Shown: one piece after another, positions 33,969 to 41,232 of the stretch | How positions within the stretch are numbered: the first letter of the stretch is position 1 | Layout: the number at the start of each line of letters is the position of its first letter | Assembly (NCBI GenBank): GCA_900302705.1 | Contig: OUUY01000097.1 | Location: 1-60,166, forward strand | Source: Candidatus Sulfobium mesophilum | GTDB taxonomy: Bacteria > Nitrospirota > Thermodesulfovibrionia > Thermodesulfovibrionales > UBA6898 | Length of the DNA stretch: 60,166 bases | Direction of reading: 5' to 3' | Notes under the pieces: model-generated | What the model was told of the DNA's origin: nothing | Databases searched by the model: none | What the model saw: only the letters and a program-made list of their open reading frames with translations | Program-made: the position numbers and the translations under genes

Positions 33969-36141
33969 ATGCTGTTTCCCTTTCTCCAAGAAGTCTTTCG
34001 CTTATTGCCCGAATTTCATAATTTCTTGAGCGAAGTCCGATTTCAAGTAGATGATTCACCGAATCGCGGGGGTAATTCTCCGTATTCTTGAATATTTCAA
34101 CCCTCAGTTGGTCAAGCTCAGCCTTAAAAAGTATCGCACTTGAATGATATATTTTTGTCAGGACGCTCACCGCCCTCGGGTCCCCTATCTTGCCAAGTGC
34201 TCTGATGATCGAAACCTTATCCCCGGATCCTGATCCAAAAATATCCTTCTTTTCCAAAAGTTGCAGAAGGTATGGCACAGCATCCTCGCACCTGTATGTT
34301 CCCACGAGGCTTATGACTCTGCTTCGCAGTTCCGGATCATCACCATTCAAATGGAATTTGATGTAAGACAGTGAATCGCTGGTTTTAAAATGAACCAATG
34401 TTTTCAATGCTTCAAAACATATTTTTTCGTCCTTGTCTCTTGCGAAGCGTCTCACATACGTCACATATTTTATCCCGCCGGCTTCTCTTATGAGGTACAT
34501 CATGTTTCTGACTACATACCACCTTGGATCGTTGAGCCTTTTTATAACTTCCGGAAATATCTCATCGCCAAAGCTGCTAAGGACATAAAGAAGAAATTTC
34601 CTGATCGAAGAATCGGTTTCCTCTGAAAGTGCATCAAGAAGCCGGCCCATAAGGTGGCACTTATTCATCTTTGCAAGCCTGAGAGCACCCTCCCTTTCGC
34701 TCCTTCCCCACAGCTTCAGCGCCTCTATCAGTCCGGAAAGGAAATTTTCCGAATGGAAAAAGTCGGCAAGCACGCCGGATGCGTCATCGTTGAACTTCCC
34801 GGCATGAGAATGCGAAGAAATGGTACTGTATATTTCGGATATTTCATAAAACCTGCCGGCCTCCAGAAACTGCTCTGTCATGGCCAAAATTCTTTCAAGA
34901 AGGCACTGATAGTCCTCCCTCGCTATGAAGTCTCCTTCGAGAAGCTCAAGCACGATCTCAGAGATTGTTTTTCCTATGAGTTCTTCCCTGTAATGCTCTT
35001 CAATTTCCTCCGCCAGCGACGCTTTGCTTATTTTCGGGGGTTGCATCATCAGCTGCAGCTCGTCCTGATAGCTCTTGTTAACATAATTATTAAATTGATC
35101 ATCCTGAAAAAGCCGGATCATGTTTTCATCGATTTCAATGTCATCGATGGCACCGCGGTTGGCAAACAGCCTGTCAAAGAAACTCTCATCTGTCTTTGCA
35201 TGCCTCAGCTTATCGAGGAGATTACTGAGGCTTTCCGGTATCAGTGAGGAATTCTCGTGCAGGATTGCTTCCAGTCTCTCCATATCACAGGATGTAATCT
35301 CCTTTAAAAGGGATTCCGCTTCGCCTGCCTCCACAGCAGGCCGGCCAAATGCCCTTTTAATGAACTGCTGTTTCAGCTCCGGACTCAGATTGTCTATGAG
35401 AGATAGAAATTTGCTGAATGACTCAGCCCTGATTCCCCCGTTCTCTCTCTTCTTAAGATACGAGGTAATGACTCTGTCATATGAGGTTTCATCTATGTCG
35501 CCCGCCATCCTGTTGTTTAAGAAAGAGGCTATGTCTTCCTGTCGGACACTGAGAATAACCCCTTCCGCGTCGGAATCGGCAAGCGTCCCATCAATCAGGC
35601 CTGAGACATAACTTTCCCAAAGAGCGCAATCACTTCCCTCTTTTCTCAGACTGTCTTTCGCAAAATGGAACTTAGATATATCAAGCGGTATCAATTTTAT
35701 GGATTTAATGCCCTTGCTTTCTGCAAGCCTGATTATTTCCGGCCCTGTAAAAGAATCCTTCGCAACCAGCAGCTCGTGAAACCCCTGCAGGTCCTCCATA
35801 GAAAGTCCAGAATAAAACGCCACTGCGGCTATGCCCTTAAGGTGAAGGCTCTCTGCGAACTCTTTAAAGACAGGGTTCCTCGCATCGAGAAGGAAATCGC
35901 CCACGACAAGTGTATTCTTTGCTATACCGAGAGTTATATTATGGCTGAGCTCGAAAAGGCTCTCGAAACAGGAAAAGGCCTTTCTTAGCGACTCTTTTAC
36001 GATCGGATGATCTCCAGGATATAATCCAACGCTTCTCCTCGATATGTTGAGCTCTATTATTGCGTCCGAAAGAAGTTTCGCGTCTAGCGGAATTTTTTTT
36101 GCTTCTTCTTTTTCTTTCATGGTTACCTTTTCCACCATCAA
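33958..36141 (-). CDS. HEAT-repeat protein with N-terminal domain shared with the HD-GYP protein
   Basis: 727 residues, no signal peptide or membrane segment. The N-terminal domain (about 20-150) has SRRSVGLYPGDHPIVKESL, KNTLVVGDFLLDARNPVF and GLSMEDLQGFHELL, which match position by position with the HD-GYP protein. The middle region is helical (LLKEITSCDMERLEAI..). The C-terminal third (about 510-700) is HEAT-like: RLNDPRWYVVRNMMYLIREAG, FARDKDEKICFEALKTLVHF, GDDPELRSRVISLVGTY and KIGDPRAVSVLTKIYHSS. It is probably a scaffold. The start follows the PilZ-DnaJ stop by 44 bases, and the end overlaps the HD-GYP start. The role in cyclic-di-GMP signalling is inferred from context only. Confidence 0.85.
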   Translation of the reverse strand: MMVEKVTMKEKEEAKKIPLDAKLLSDAIIELNISRRSVGLYPGDHPIVKESLRKAFSCFESLFELSHNITLGIAKNTLVVGDFLLDARNPVFKEFAESLHLKGIAAVAFYSGLSMEDLQGFHELLVAKDSFTGPEIIRLAESKGIKSIKLIPLDISKFHFAKDSLRKEGSDCALWESYVSGLIDGTLADSDAEGVILSVRQEDIASFLNNRMAGDIDETSYDRVITSYLKKRENGGIRAESFSKFLSLIDNLSPELKQQFIKRAFGRPAVEAGEAESLLKEITSCDMERLEAILHENSSLIPESLSNLLDKLRHAKTDESFFDRLFANRGAIDDIEIDENMIRLFQDDQFNNYVNKSYQDELQLMMQPPKISKASLAEEIEEHYREELIGKTISEIVLELLEGDFIAREDYQCLLERILAMTEQFLEAGRFYEISEIYSTISSHSHAGKFNDDASGVLADFFHSENFLSGLIEALKLWGRSEREGALRLAKMNKCHLMGRLLDALSEETDSSIRKFLLYVLSSFGDEIFPEVIKRLNDPRWYVVRNMMYLIREAGGIKYVTYVRRFARDKDEKICFEALKTLVHFKTSDSLSYIKFHLNGDDPELRSRVISLVGTYRCEDAVPYLLQLLEKKDIFGSGSGDKVSIIRALGKIGDPRAVSVLTKIYHSSAILFKAELDQLRVEIFKNTENYPRDSVNHLLEIGLRSRNYEIRAISERLLGERETAYVS

Positions 36142-36185
36142 TTAATTCGAGAAAAGTATTTAAGTTTGAAGAATATCAGCTCCAG

Positions 36186-37220
36186 TTAATGCCTCACCCG
36201 CGAGACCGGGATTCTGTCATACTGCTTCCTTAGCCTAGGATTCATCAAAGTGGAATATGCCTCATTTAAATAAACTACTACCACTTCGTTTTTTTCTTTT
36301 AAATCCTGGGGAATGTTGGGATGTTTGTCCGGATGAAACTCTTTAGCCATTGTAAGGAAGGCATGCTTGATCTGTTGGGAGGTTGCCCACTCCGTGACGC
36401 CAAGCGCTTTGTAATATCCCATTGTTTTATGCCACTTGTAGAAATGTTCCAACTTGTCTATGAATTCCTGTGAAATCGCCGGGAAATTAGCACCTAAAGC
36501 CTGATTTGCATCTTCTTCCTTCATATTTCCATCTTCTACAAATGGGCAGCAGGCAATAAAAGTCGTAAGTGCTTCCCTATCCTTATCCGTCAAATCCAAA
36601 AACTCCAGCCCTATGGCATAGTGTTTCTGGCCGTCACTGAACTCTCCTCTGCACGAGGCGACTCGACCCGTAACTTTGATAAGTTTATCCTCATGAAGAG
36701 ATAGCGACATTGGCATTATGCTTCCGATCTCAATGTCTTGCAGACATTCAATAAGCAGCCCTCCAAGTCCGATTTCTCTTACTTTATAGCTTGCCGGGAT
36801 ATTCAAAACCGCGGTGTCCGCATTATCAAGATGAACCCTGACATTGAGCCTCTTGCCTTCTTTCACATTCACTGCATTCTTCTTATGACCTTCAATAAAA
36901 TTCTGAAGCTCGTCGATCCTTTCCATAGGCATATCGGCCAATTTCAGGCCGGCAGTGTATATCGGCACCACTTCTCCATCCGCTGCTGCCTTGCACTCAC
37001 CGAGAGAAGACCAGACGACCGTCCCTTTAACGGCGATGACTTTATTATTGTCATCTAATTTAAGTGCATACTCATTGCCGAGATTAAGCCGCCTGTTTGC
37101 TTTTAGCGATATGCCGCCGATGCTTATGTCAATTACTTTTACCTCAGTAGCGAACATCATCTTGGCTTTGACCTCCGCGACATTCAATATGAATCTCTTG
37201 TGTCTTCTCTTGTCTTCCAT
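36186..37220 (-). CDS. PilZ-PilZ-DnaJ fusion protein
   Basis: 344 residues in three parts. PilZ 1 (about 3-110) has the KRRHKR basic motif and VIDISIGGISLKAN, matching the RxxxR...D/NxSxxG cyclic-di-GMP site. PilZ-like 2 (about 120-225) has GKRLNVRV and VREIGLGGLLIE, a less canonical site with Glu-Ile-Gly-Leu-Gly-Gly. The C-terminal J domain (about 268-340) has YYKALGVTEWATSQQIKHAF and the HPD signature in AKEFHPDKHPN, needed to stimulate DnaK ATPase. The protein could couple cyclic-di-GMP binding to Hsp70 recruitment. It is second in the riboswitch-led operon, 106 bases after the GGDEF gene. Confidence 0.9.
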   Translation of the reverse strand: MEDKRRHKRFILNVAEVKAKMMFATEVKVIDISIGGISLKANRRLNLGNEYALKLDDNNKVIAVKGTVVWSSLGECKAAADGEVVPIYTAGLKLADMPMERIDELQNFIEGHKKNAVNVKEGKRLNVRVHLDNADTAVLNIPASYKVREIGLGGLLIECLQDIEIGSIMPMSLSLHEDKLIKVTGRVASCRGEFSDGQKHYAIGLEFLDLTDKDREALTTFIACCPFVEDGNMKEEDANQALGANFPAISQEFIDKLEHFYKWHKTMGYYKALGVTEWATSQQIKHAFLTMAKEFHPDKHPNIPQDLKEKNEVVVVYLNEAYSTLMNPRLRKQYDRIPVSRVRH

Positions 37221-37326
37221 CAGGCCCCCTTATCCCCAGCCGACATAACGGAGAAGCTGCCGTTAAATGCGCCGATATCTTTTCTCATCTGACTATTCTG
37301 AACACGCAAGCCAGTTAAAGAGAGCA

Positions 37327-38556
37327 TCACTTCACCACTTCCGCTTCGGAAAAAAAGAAAGGCTTATGCTTTGCCACTCTATTTCTTCCTTCGGACTTCG
37401 CCTGATAAAGAGCGGTATCTGCAAGACTGACTAACTCCTTTATAGAACCGCCATCCGCTGGGAAACTGGCTATACCCCCGCTGATCGATACGCACTCGAG
37501 AGGCTGCATATCGCCGTTGGGAAATGGATGTGAGCAAATCGTTTCTCTTAATCGTTCGGCATAGGTAAATGCGTCTTCTTTCCCAAGTCCCGGGAGCAAG
37601 ACGATAAACTCCTCTCCGCCATATCGTGCAACGACCGAGGTCTTTCTTGTGACTTTTAAGGTAACGCTGCTTAGTTCTTTTAAAAGTCTGTCACCGGCGT
37701 CATGACCATTGGTATCGTTATAGTTTTTGAAGTGATCTATGTCAAAAAGAAAAATCGAGATGGGTGAATGGTCCATTATTGACTTCTCCACTGCGTTCTG
37801 GGCCATCTGGAAGAAGTAACGGCGGTTGTAAAGTCCTGTTAGCGGATCCGTTTCCGCCTTGTGCTTCGTATCTCCAAGCAATGCCTGGTTCATTAGAACC
37901 ACTCCTGCTACGTCAGCGATCATCTTCATGAAATTGCCCTCGTTACCTGTTCGTTTCTTGGCCTTTCCGATGCCAATCACGCCGATCAGGCTATCGTCGA
38001 AATTAATCGGTGCAGCCATCCATATGTCCGATTTGTCTTGGCCTGTATTATTCTGAATGATACGACCTTTGGGGATGGTGTCCTTTGTCCTGAGCATGCC
38101 ATCCTTAGCTGCTGCTCCCACCAGCCCCTCTCCTAAGGCATATGTACATTGCGCCTCCGGGGCCTCTCCTTCGGAAGATACCTTCTGCAGAATGTCATTT
38201 TCCCTGTCTAAAGTATAGATTTCGACTGTATCGGTAGAGATTACATCTTTTATTAACCGGCTGATAGAGGAGATGACTTCATCGAAATGCTGGGATGCAT
38301 TAAGGCGCTTGACAATCGAGGGGATCGTGAACATGAAGGTTAGATATCTGCCGTTGAGGTCATTAAGGGCATCTATCTGTGCCTGGAGATCCAGGACCAG
38401 CTGGCCCTTGGAACTTATCTCTTTCAGAAGAGCTTTATTTTTCTTGTTTTCTTCTGTGTCATTGTCGTGCAAACCCCTGGCCTCACCTTTGCGGTATGCG
38501 ACTACCGTCACGATGACTACAATCAGCAGAGCTGCGCTTATAAGTAAGTATCCCAT
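37327..38556 (-). CDS. Membrane-anchored GAF-GGDEF diguanylate cyclase
   Basis: 409 residues. A single N-terminal helix (about 3-21) is followed by a coiled-coil (about 38-70), a GAF domain (about 75-225, with GLVGAAAKDGMLRTKD and IWMAAPINFDDSLIGVIGIGK) and a GGDEF domain from DPLTGLYNRRYF near 237. The active site is GGEEF in VARYGGEEFIVLLPG. The inhibitory RxxD site is absent (RKTS at that place), so product feedback through the I-site is unlikely. It is first in the operon behind the GEMM riboswitch, so its own product class is predicted to control it. GAGG lies about ten bases before the ATG. Confidence 0.93.
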   Translation of the reverse strand: MGYLLISAALLIVVIVTVVAYRKGEARGLHDNDTEENKKNKALLKEISSKGQLVLDLQAQIDALNDLNGRYLTFMFTIPSIVKRLNASQHFDEVISSISRLIKDVISTDTVEIYTLDRENDILQKVSSEGEAPEAQCTYALGEGLVGAAAKDGMLRTKDTIPKGRIIQNNTGQDKSDIWMAAPINFDDSLIGVIGIGKAKKRTGNEGNFMKMIADVAGVVLMNQALLGDTKHKAETDPLTGLYNRRYFFQMAQNAVEKSIMDHSPISIFLFDIDHFKNYNDTNGHDAGDRLLKELSSVTLKVTRKTSVVARYGGEEFIVLLPGLGKEDAFTYAERLRETICSHPFPNGDMQPLECVSISGGIASFPADGGSIKELVSLADTALYQAKSEGRNRVAKHKPFFFSEAEVVK

Positions 38557-38587
38557 ATCAATTCATCCTCAATCCAATGACTGGCAT

Positions 38588-38680
38588 TCTTCGGCAGGCC
38601 TGCTGTCGTAGCCCCGTAAGGGCCTTAGACCAGAGCTTTTGCGTCCTATCCTTTCGGGTAGTTTGCCTTTATCGATAATC
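38588..38680 (-). ncRNA. GEMM-I cyclic-di-GMP riboswitch
   Basis: On the minus strand, about 30-120 bases upstream of the GGDEF gene, the conserved GEMM-I order is present: AAAGGCAAAC, a stem capped by a GAAA tetraloop (CTACCC-GAAA-GGATAG), then GGACGCAAAAGC. A second stem with a CTAAGGCCC..GGGGCTACGACAGC receptor-like side follows. Counting from GGCAAAC, the base equivalent to G20 of the Vibrio Vc2 aptamer is G, which points to cyclic-di-GMP rather than the A20 cGAMP-binding subclass. No intrinsic terminator is visible between aptamer and gene, so control may be translational. Nothing else was recognised in the gene-free stretch 38557-38941. Confidence 0.85.
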
Positions 38681-38941
38681 CGTCTTGGCTTTTTTATAAC
38701 ACATAGTTTTTCAAAAATGAATACTACCGACGTAGGAAATACGCTTTTTTTCCACCACCGGGAGTTCAGGGGGGGGGCGAATAAAATGCGGTAGGACTAA
38801 AAAATTGCTTTAGTTTCAACCAAGAGGACGGATCAACCTTTTTTTAAGAAAATTAAATTCTCTTTTCACTTACCTTTAAACGTTGATCTAAATCGACCTT
38901 TCCGGCCGGGATAGTTCTTTAAAATGTAATTTGAAGTCTGA

Positions 38942-39493
38942 TTAGGAATTTATATTGGAAGTTTGCATAAGCGTTCGCATCAGCGCCATCCTATTCTCAA
39001 CGCCTATTTTCATATAAATGTTGCTGAGATGATCTTTTACGGTCTGCTCAGTTATATCGACTTCCTCTGCAATCTCAATGTTTCTGCGACCATCAATAAC
39101 TCGCCGGACTATATCTGTTTCACGTCTCGTCAGACGGAATTTCTGTCGTATTTCATTCATGTCCAGCTTATTGGATATAGTCTCCTCCATAATTACAACA
39201 TAGATAAGAGGATCCGGTTTTTCGTATACGTAGAATCTAAATATCCAGTTGCTCGGCGAACCATCAAATTTCTTCGTTAAATATATTTCCCCCGGAAATA
39301 GTTCACTCAGCCTCCCTTTGCTTAGAGCCTCAAGGATTCTCTTGTTTATGGTTGCTATCTCGGGTGGAAGCTCGAAAAGATTGAGAATGTTGCCGGCCCT
39401 CTTGTTGCGGTAAATAATATCAGTCTTCCGGTCAAAGATGATTAGCCCTATAGGCAATTTGTTGAGTATAAAATCGATAGTTTCTTCAGTCAT
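38942..39493 (-). CDS. PAS-LuxR transcriptional regulator
   Basis: 183 residues. The N-terminal PAS-like domain is at about 5-105 (LNKLPIGLIIFDRKTDIIYRNKRAG is a typical PAS entry). The C-terminal LuxR helix-turn-helix at about 118-178 contains FRLTRRETDIVRRVIDGRRNIEIAEEV, ITEQTVKDHLSNIYMKIGVENRMAL. There is no receiver domain or membrane segment, so the signal is probably intracellular and small. It is upstream on the same strand as the riboswitch and cyclic-di-GMP operon, separated by 262 bases from the aptamer. It may regulate that operon, but this is inference. Confidence 0.88.
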   Translation of the reverse strand: MTEETIDFILNKLPIGLIIFDRKTDIIYRNKRAGNILNLFELPPEIATINKRILEALSKGRLSELFPGEIYLTKKFDGSPSNWIFRFYVYEKPDPLIYVVIMEETISNKLDMNEIRQKFRLTRRETDIVRRVIDGRRNIEIAEEVDITEQTVKDHLSNIYMKIGVENRMALMRTLMQTSNINS

Positions 39494-39556
39494 TTATAGC
39501 GCCCATTTTATCCCTAAGTATAATAATAGACTATTCCAGAAAAAATAATATATATT

Positions 39557-39772
39557 TTTTGCCTGATATTTTGACGTTCATTGACGGCGAGGCACCGGGA
39601 TCAAGATATCCTGATTTTGCGACGTTCATAGTAAGGTATGTCCCTGACCAGAGGATTGTCTAACTTAAATCTCTGAAGCTTTACCTTAACTCATTCAGAA
39701 ATGAAGATATCTCCCATGATGAGATTACAAACATGCCCAAATATATAGTGCCTTTTCAGAAAGAGAGTGGAT
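39557..39772 (+). pseudogene. Decayed queF fragment
   Basis: Translation of this stretch reads PGSRYPDFATFIVRYVPDQ, RIV, a TAA stop, then [20 protein letters not shown] and ITN. That is the central part of QueF, highly similar to the intact copy at 32395-32784. A stop replaces the Glu of the ELKxLKLY motif, the catalytic Cys is replaced by Ala (GEAPGSRYPD), and both termini are missing. After ITN the similarity ends. The remaining part of the gene-free stretch 39494-39886 is AT-rich without recognisable features. Confidence 0.85.
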
Positions 39773-39886
39773 AAGCCAGTCCTTGACAGTTGTCCGCGGA
39801 TTTAAGAAAAATCAAAGCAGCCTATTTTGTAGTAACGTCCTGTTTTGCGTTGACAGCAAATCAACTGCCATATACAATCACCTTAC

Positions 39887-40552
39887 ATGGCGAAGGGCTT
39901 AACAGCAGCCGGCATTTTTGATCAGGCACTTACGAAGGCAGAAAAGCGGCTGCTTTCGCGTCTGGACTCGCCGGATAAAATCCAGCTTTTTCTCGACGGC
40001 CTTTCTTATGCTCGGGAAACAGTGTATCGCGCCCCACTGAGAGTCCTTCGGGAGCGGACATGCCAGTGCTTCGACGGAGCAGTATTCGCAGCTGCAATGC
40101 TACAGCGGCTACGGTATCCCGCCCTGATCCTCGACCTTCTTCCAAACGACCGCGACGACGATCATGTCCTGGCCCTTTTCAGGCGGGACGACTATTGGGG
40201 AGCTGTAGCAAAATCCAACTTTGCGGGTCTGAGGTTTCGCGAACCTGTCTACAGAGACATTCGGGAACTTGTCATGTCCTACTTCGAACACTACTACAAC
40301 CTGCACCGCGAAAAAACACTTCGCGGATATACTTACCCCCTTGCGCTAAAGACCTTCGAGCGCCAACAGTGGATGACACTGGATGAGACTATGGAGTTAA
40401 TCGCAGAGCGGCTTGACAGTATACGCCGTGTGCAACTTCTCACGCGGCCGATGATTAAGCGCCTCTCTTTGGTCGACAAACGCTCCTGCCGGGCAGGCCT
40501 CTACGGCGCCAACATGGCGGGCTTATCACGCCCGCCCGGAAGGAAACGCTGA
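39887..40552 (+). CDS. Transglutaminase-like fold protein
   Basis: 221 residues, no signal peptide. CQCFDGAVFAAAMLQRL (about residues 59-75) has a Cys at the start of a helix, and DDDHVLALFRRDDYWGAVAKSN (about 89-110) has a His followed by a strand and a WGAVAKSNF segment. This Cys-His-Asp layout is typical of transglutaminase-like or cysteine-protease-like folds. The C-terminus is basic (MIKRLSLVDKRSCRAG... RPPGRKR). I do not recognise a characterised family. The gene stands alone between the queF remnant and a palindromic element. Confidence 0.6.
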   Translation: MAKGLTAAGIFDQALTKAEKRLLSRLDSPDKIQLFLDGLSYARETVYRAPLRVLRERTCQCFDGAVFAAAMLQRLRYPALILDLLPNDRDDDHVLALFRRDDYWGAVAKSNFAGLRFREPVYRDIRELVMSYFEHYYNLHREKTLRGYTYPLALKTFERQQWMTLDETMELIAERLDSIRRVQLLTRPMIKRLSLVDKRSCRAGLYGANMAGLSRPPGRKR

Positions 40553-40563
40553 ACCTACTCATT

Positions 40564-40710
40564 GGCAGGCTGCTGAAGCAGTGCTGAAGTCGTCATTCCC
40601 CGGCTTGACCGGGGAATCCAGGTTAGGCACAACGTATCGAAAAACATGGATTCCCGCCTTCGCGGGAATGACGGACAAAAGACCTGAAAATAGTTTTTCA
40701 GCAGTCTGTC
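40564..40710. repeat. MITE-like element with terminal inverted repeats and two facing hairpins
   Basis: The ends GGCAGGCTGCTGAA and TTCAGCAGTCTGTC are imperfect inverted repeats. Inside are two hairpins. The first runs from GTCATTCCCCGG through loop CTTGA to CCGGGGAATCCAG. The second runs from TGGATTCCCGC through TTC to GCGGGAATGAC. The first hairpin has the same loop and flanks as 7705-7731 but with paired base changes in the stem. No open frame is carried. A clear target-site duplication is not visible. Confidence 0.8.
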
Positions 40711-40746
40711 AATTTATCGCGACAGATTTAGTGATATGATGTCCAT

Positions 40747-41208
40747 ATGAAATGGATCACCCGTGAGCGCGTAAAAGTGGACCGTGTCGCCTGCCCCTGG
40801 CTCATCAGGAAGTTCCTTGACAAGGACGCCGAGTTTTATTTTGTGCCGGCCGATAAAGTGCTGGAAGAAGCTTCGCGTCTGGACGCGATCCCGTTCGATG
40901 CTCCGGGAGTGGAGCTGGGTCATCACGGCAAGGAATGCTCTTTTGAATCGATGATAAGAAAGTATAAGCTGGACGGTGATCCGGCACTCGGCCTGCTCGC
41001 CAGAATCGTAAACGGGGCGGATACGGACAACACCCTCTATAATCAGCCCGAAGGTCCGGGGCTTAAGGCCATTGCAGAGGGGTTTCGTCATCTTGAGTTC
41101 AAAGATGACCACGAAATCAACGCCGCGGAATGGATTGTCTACGACGCGCTATATGCATATTGCCGGGAAAAGGTGAAGCAGGGCAAACCGGATGGTGACG
41201 CCAAATAA
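40747..41208 (+). CDS. ChrB C-terminal domain protein (chromate-resistance family)
   Basis: 153 residues. MKWITRERVKVDRVACPWLIRKFLDKDAEFYFVP matches the start of the ChrB C-terminal (Chrome_resist) domain. ELGHHGKECSFESMIRKYKL has the conserved His-Cys patch, and DNTLYNQPEGPGLKAIAEGF the central conserved helix. Full ChrB has an extra N-terminal domain of about 150 residues that is absent here. ChrB regulates or assists chromate resistance in proteobacteria. Stand-alone C-terminal domains are common and their role is unclear. It is followed after 24 bases by an MFS permease gene, probably in the same transcript. Confidence 0.82.
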   Translation: MKWITRERVKVDRVACPWLIRKFLDKDAEFYFVPADKVLEEASRLDAIPFDAPGVELGHHGKECSFESMIRKYKLDGDPALGLLARIVNGADTDNTLYNQPEGPGLKAIAEGFRHLEFKDDHEINAAEWIVYDALYAYCREKVKQGKPDGDAK

Positions 41209-41232
41209 CAGCCCTGATCAGCCCGCCCCTCA

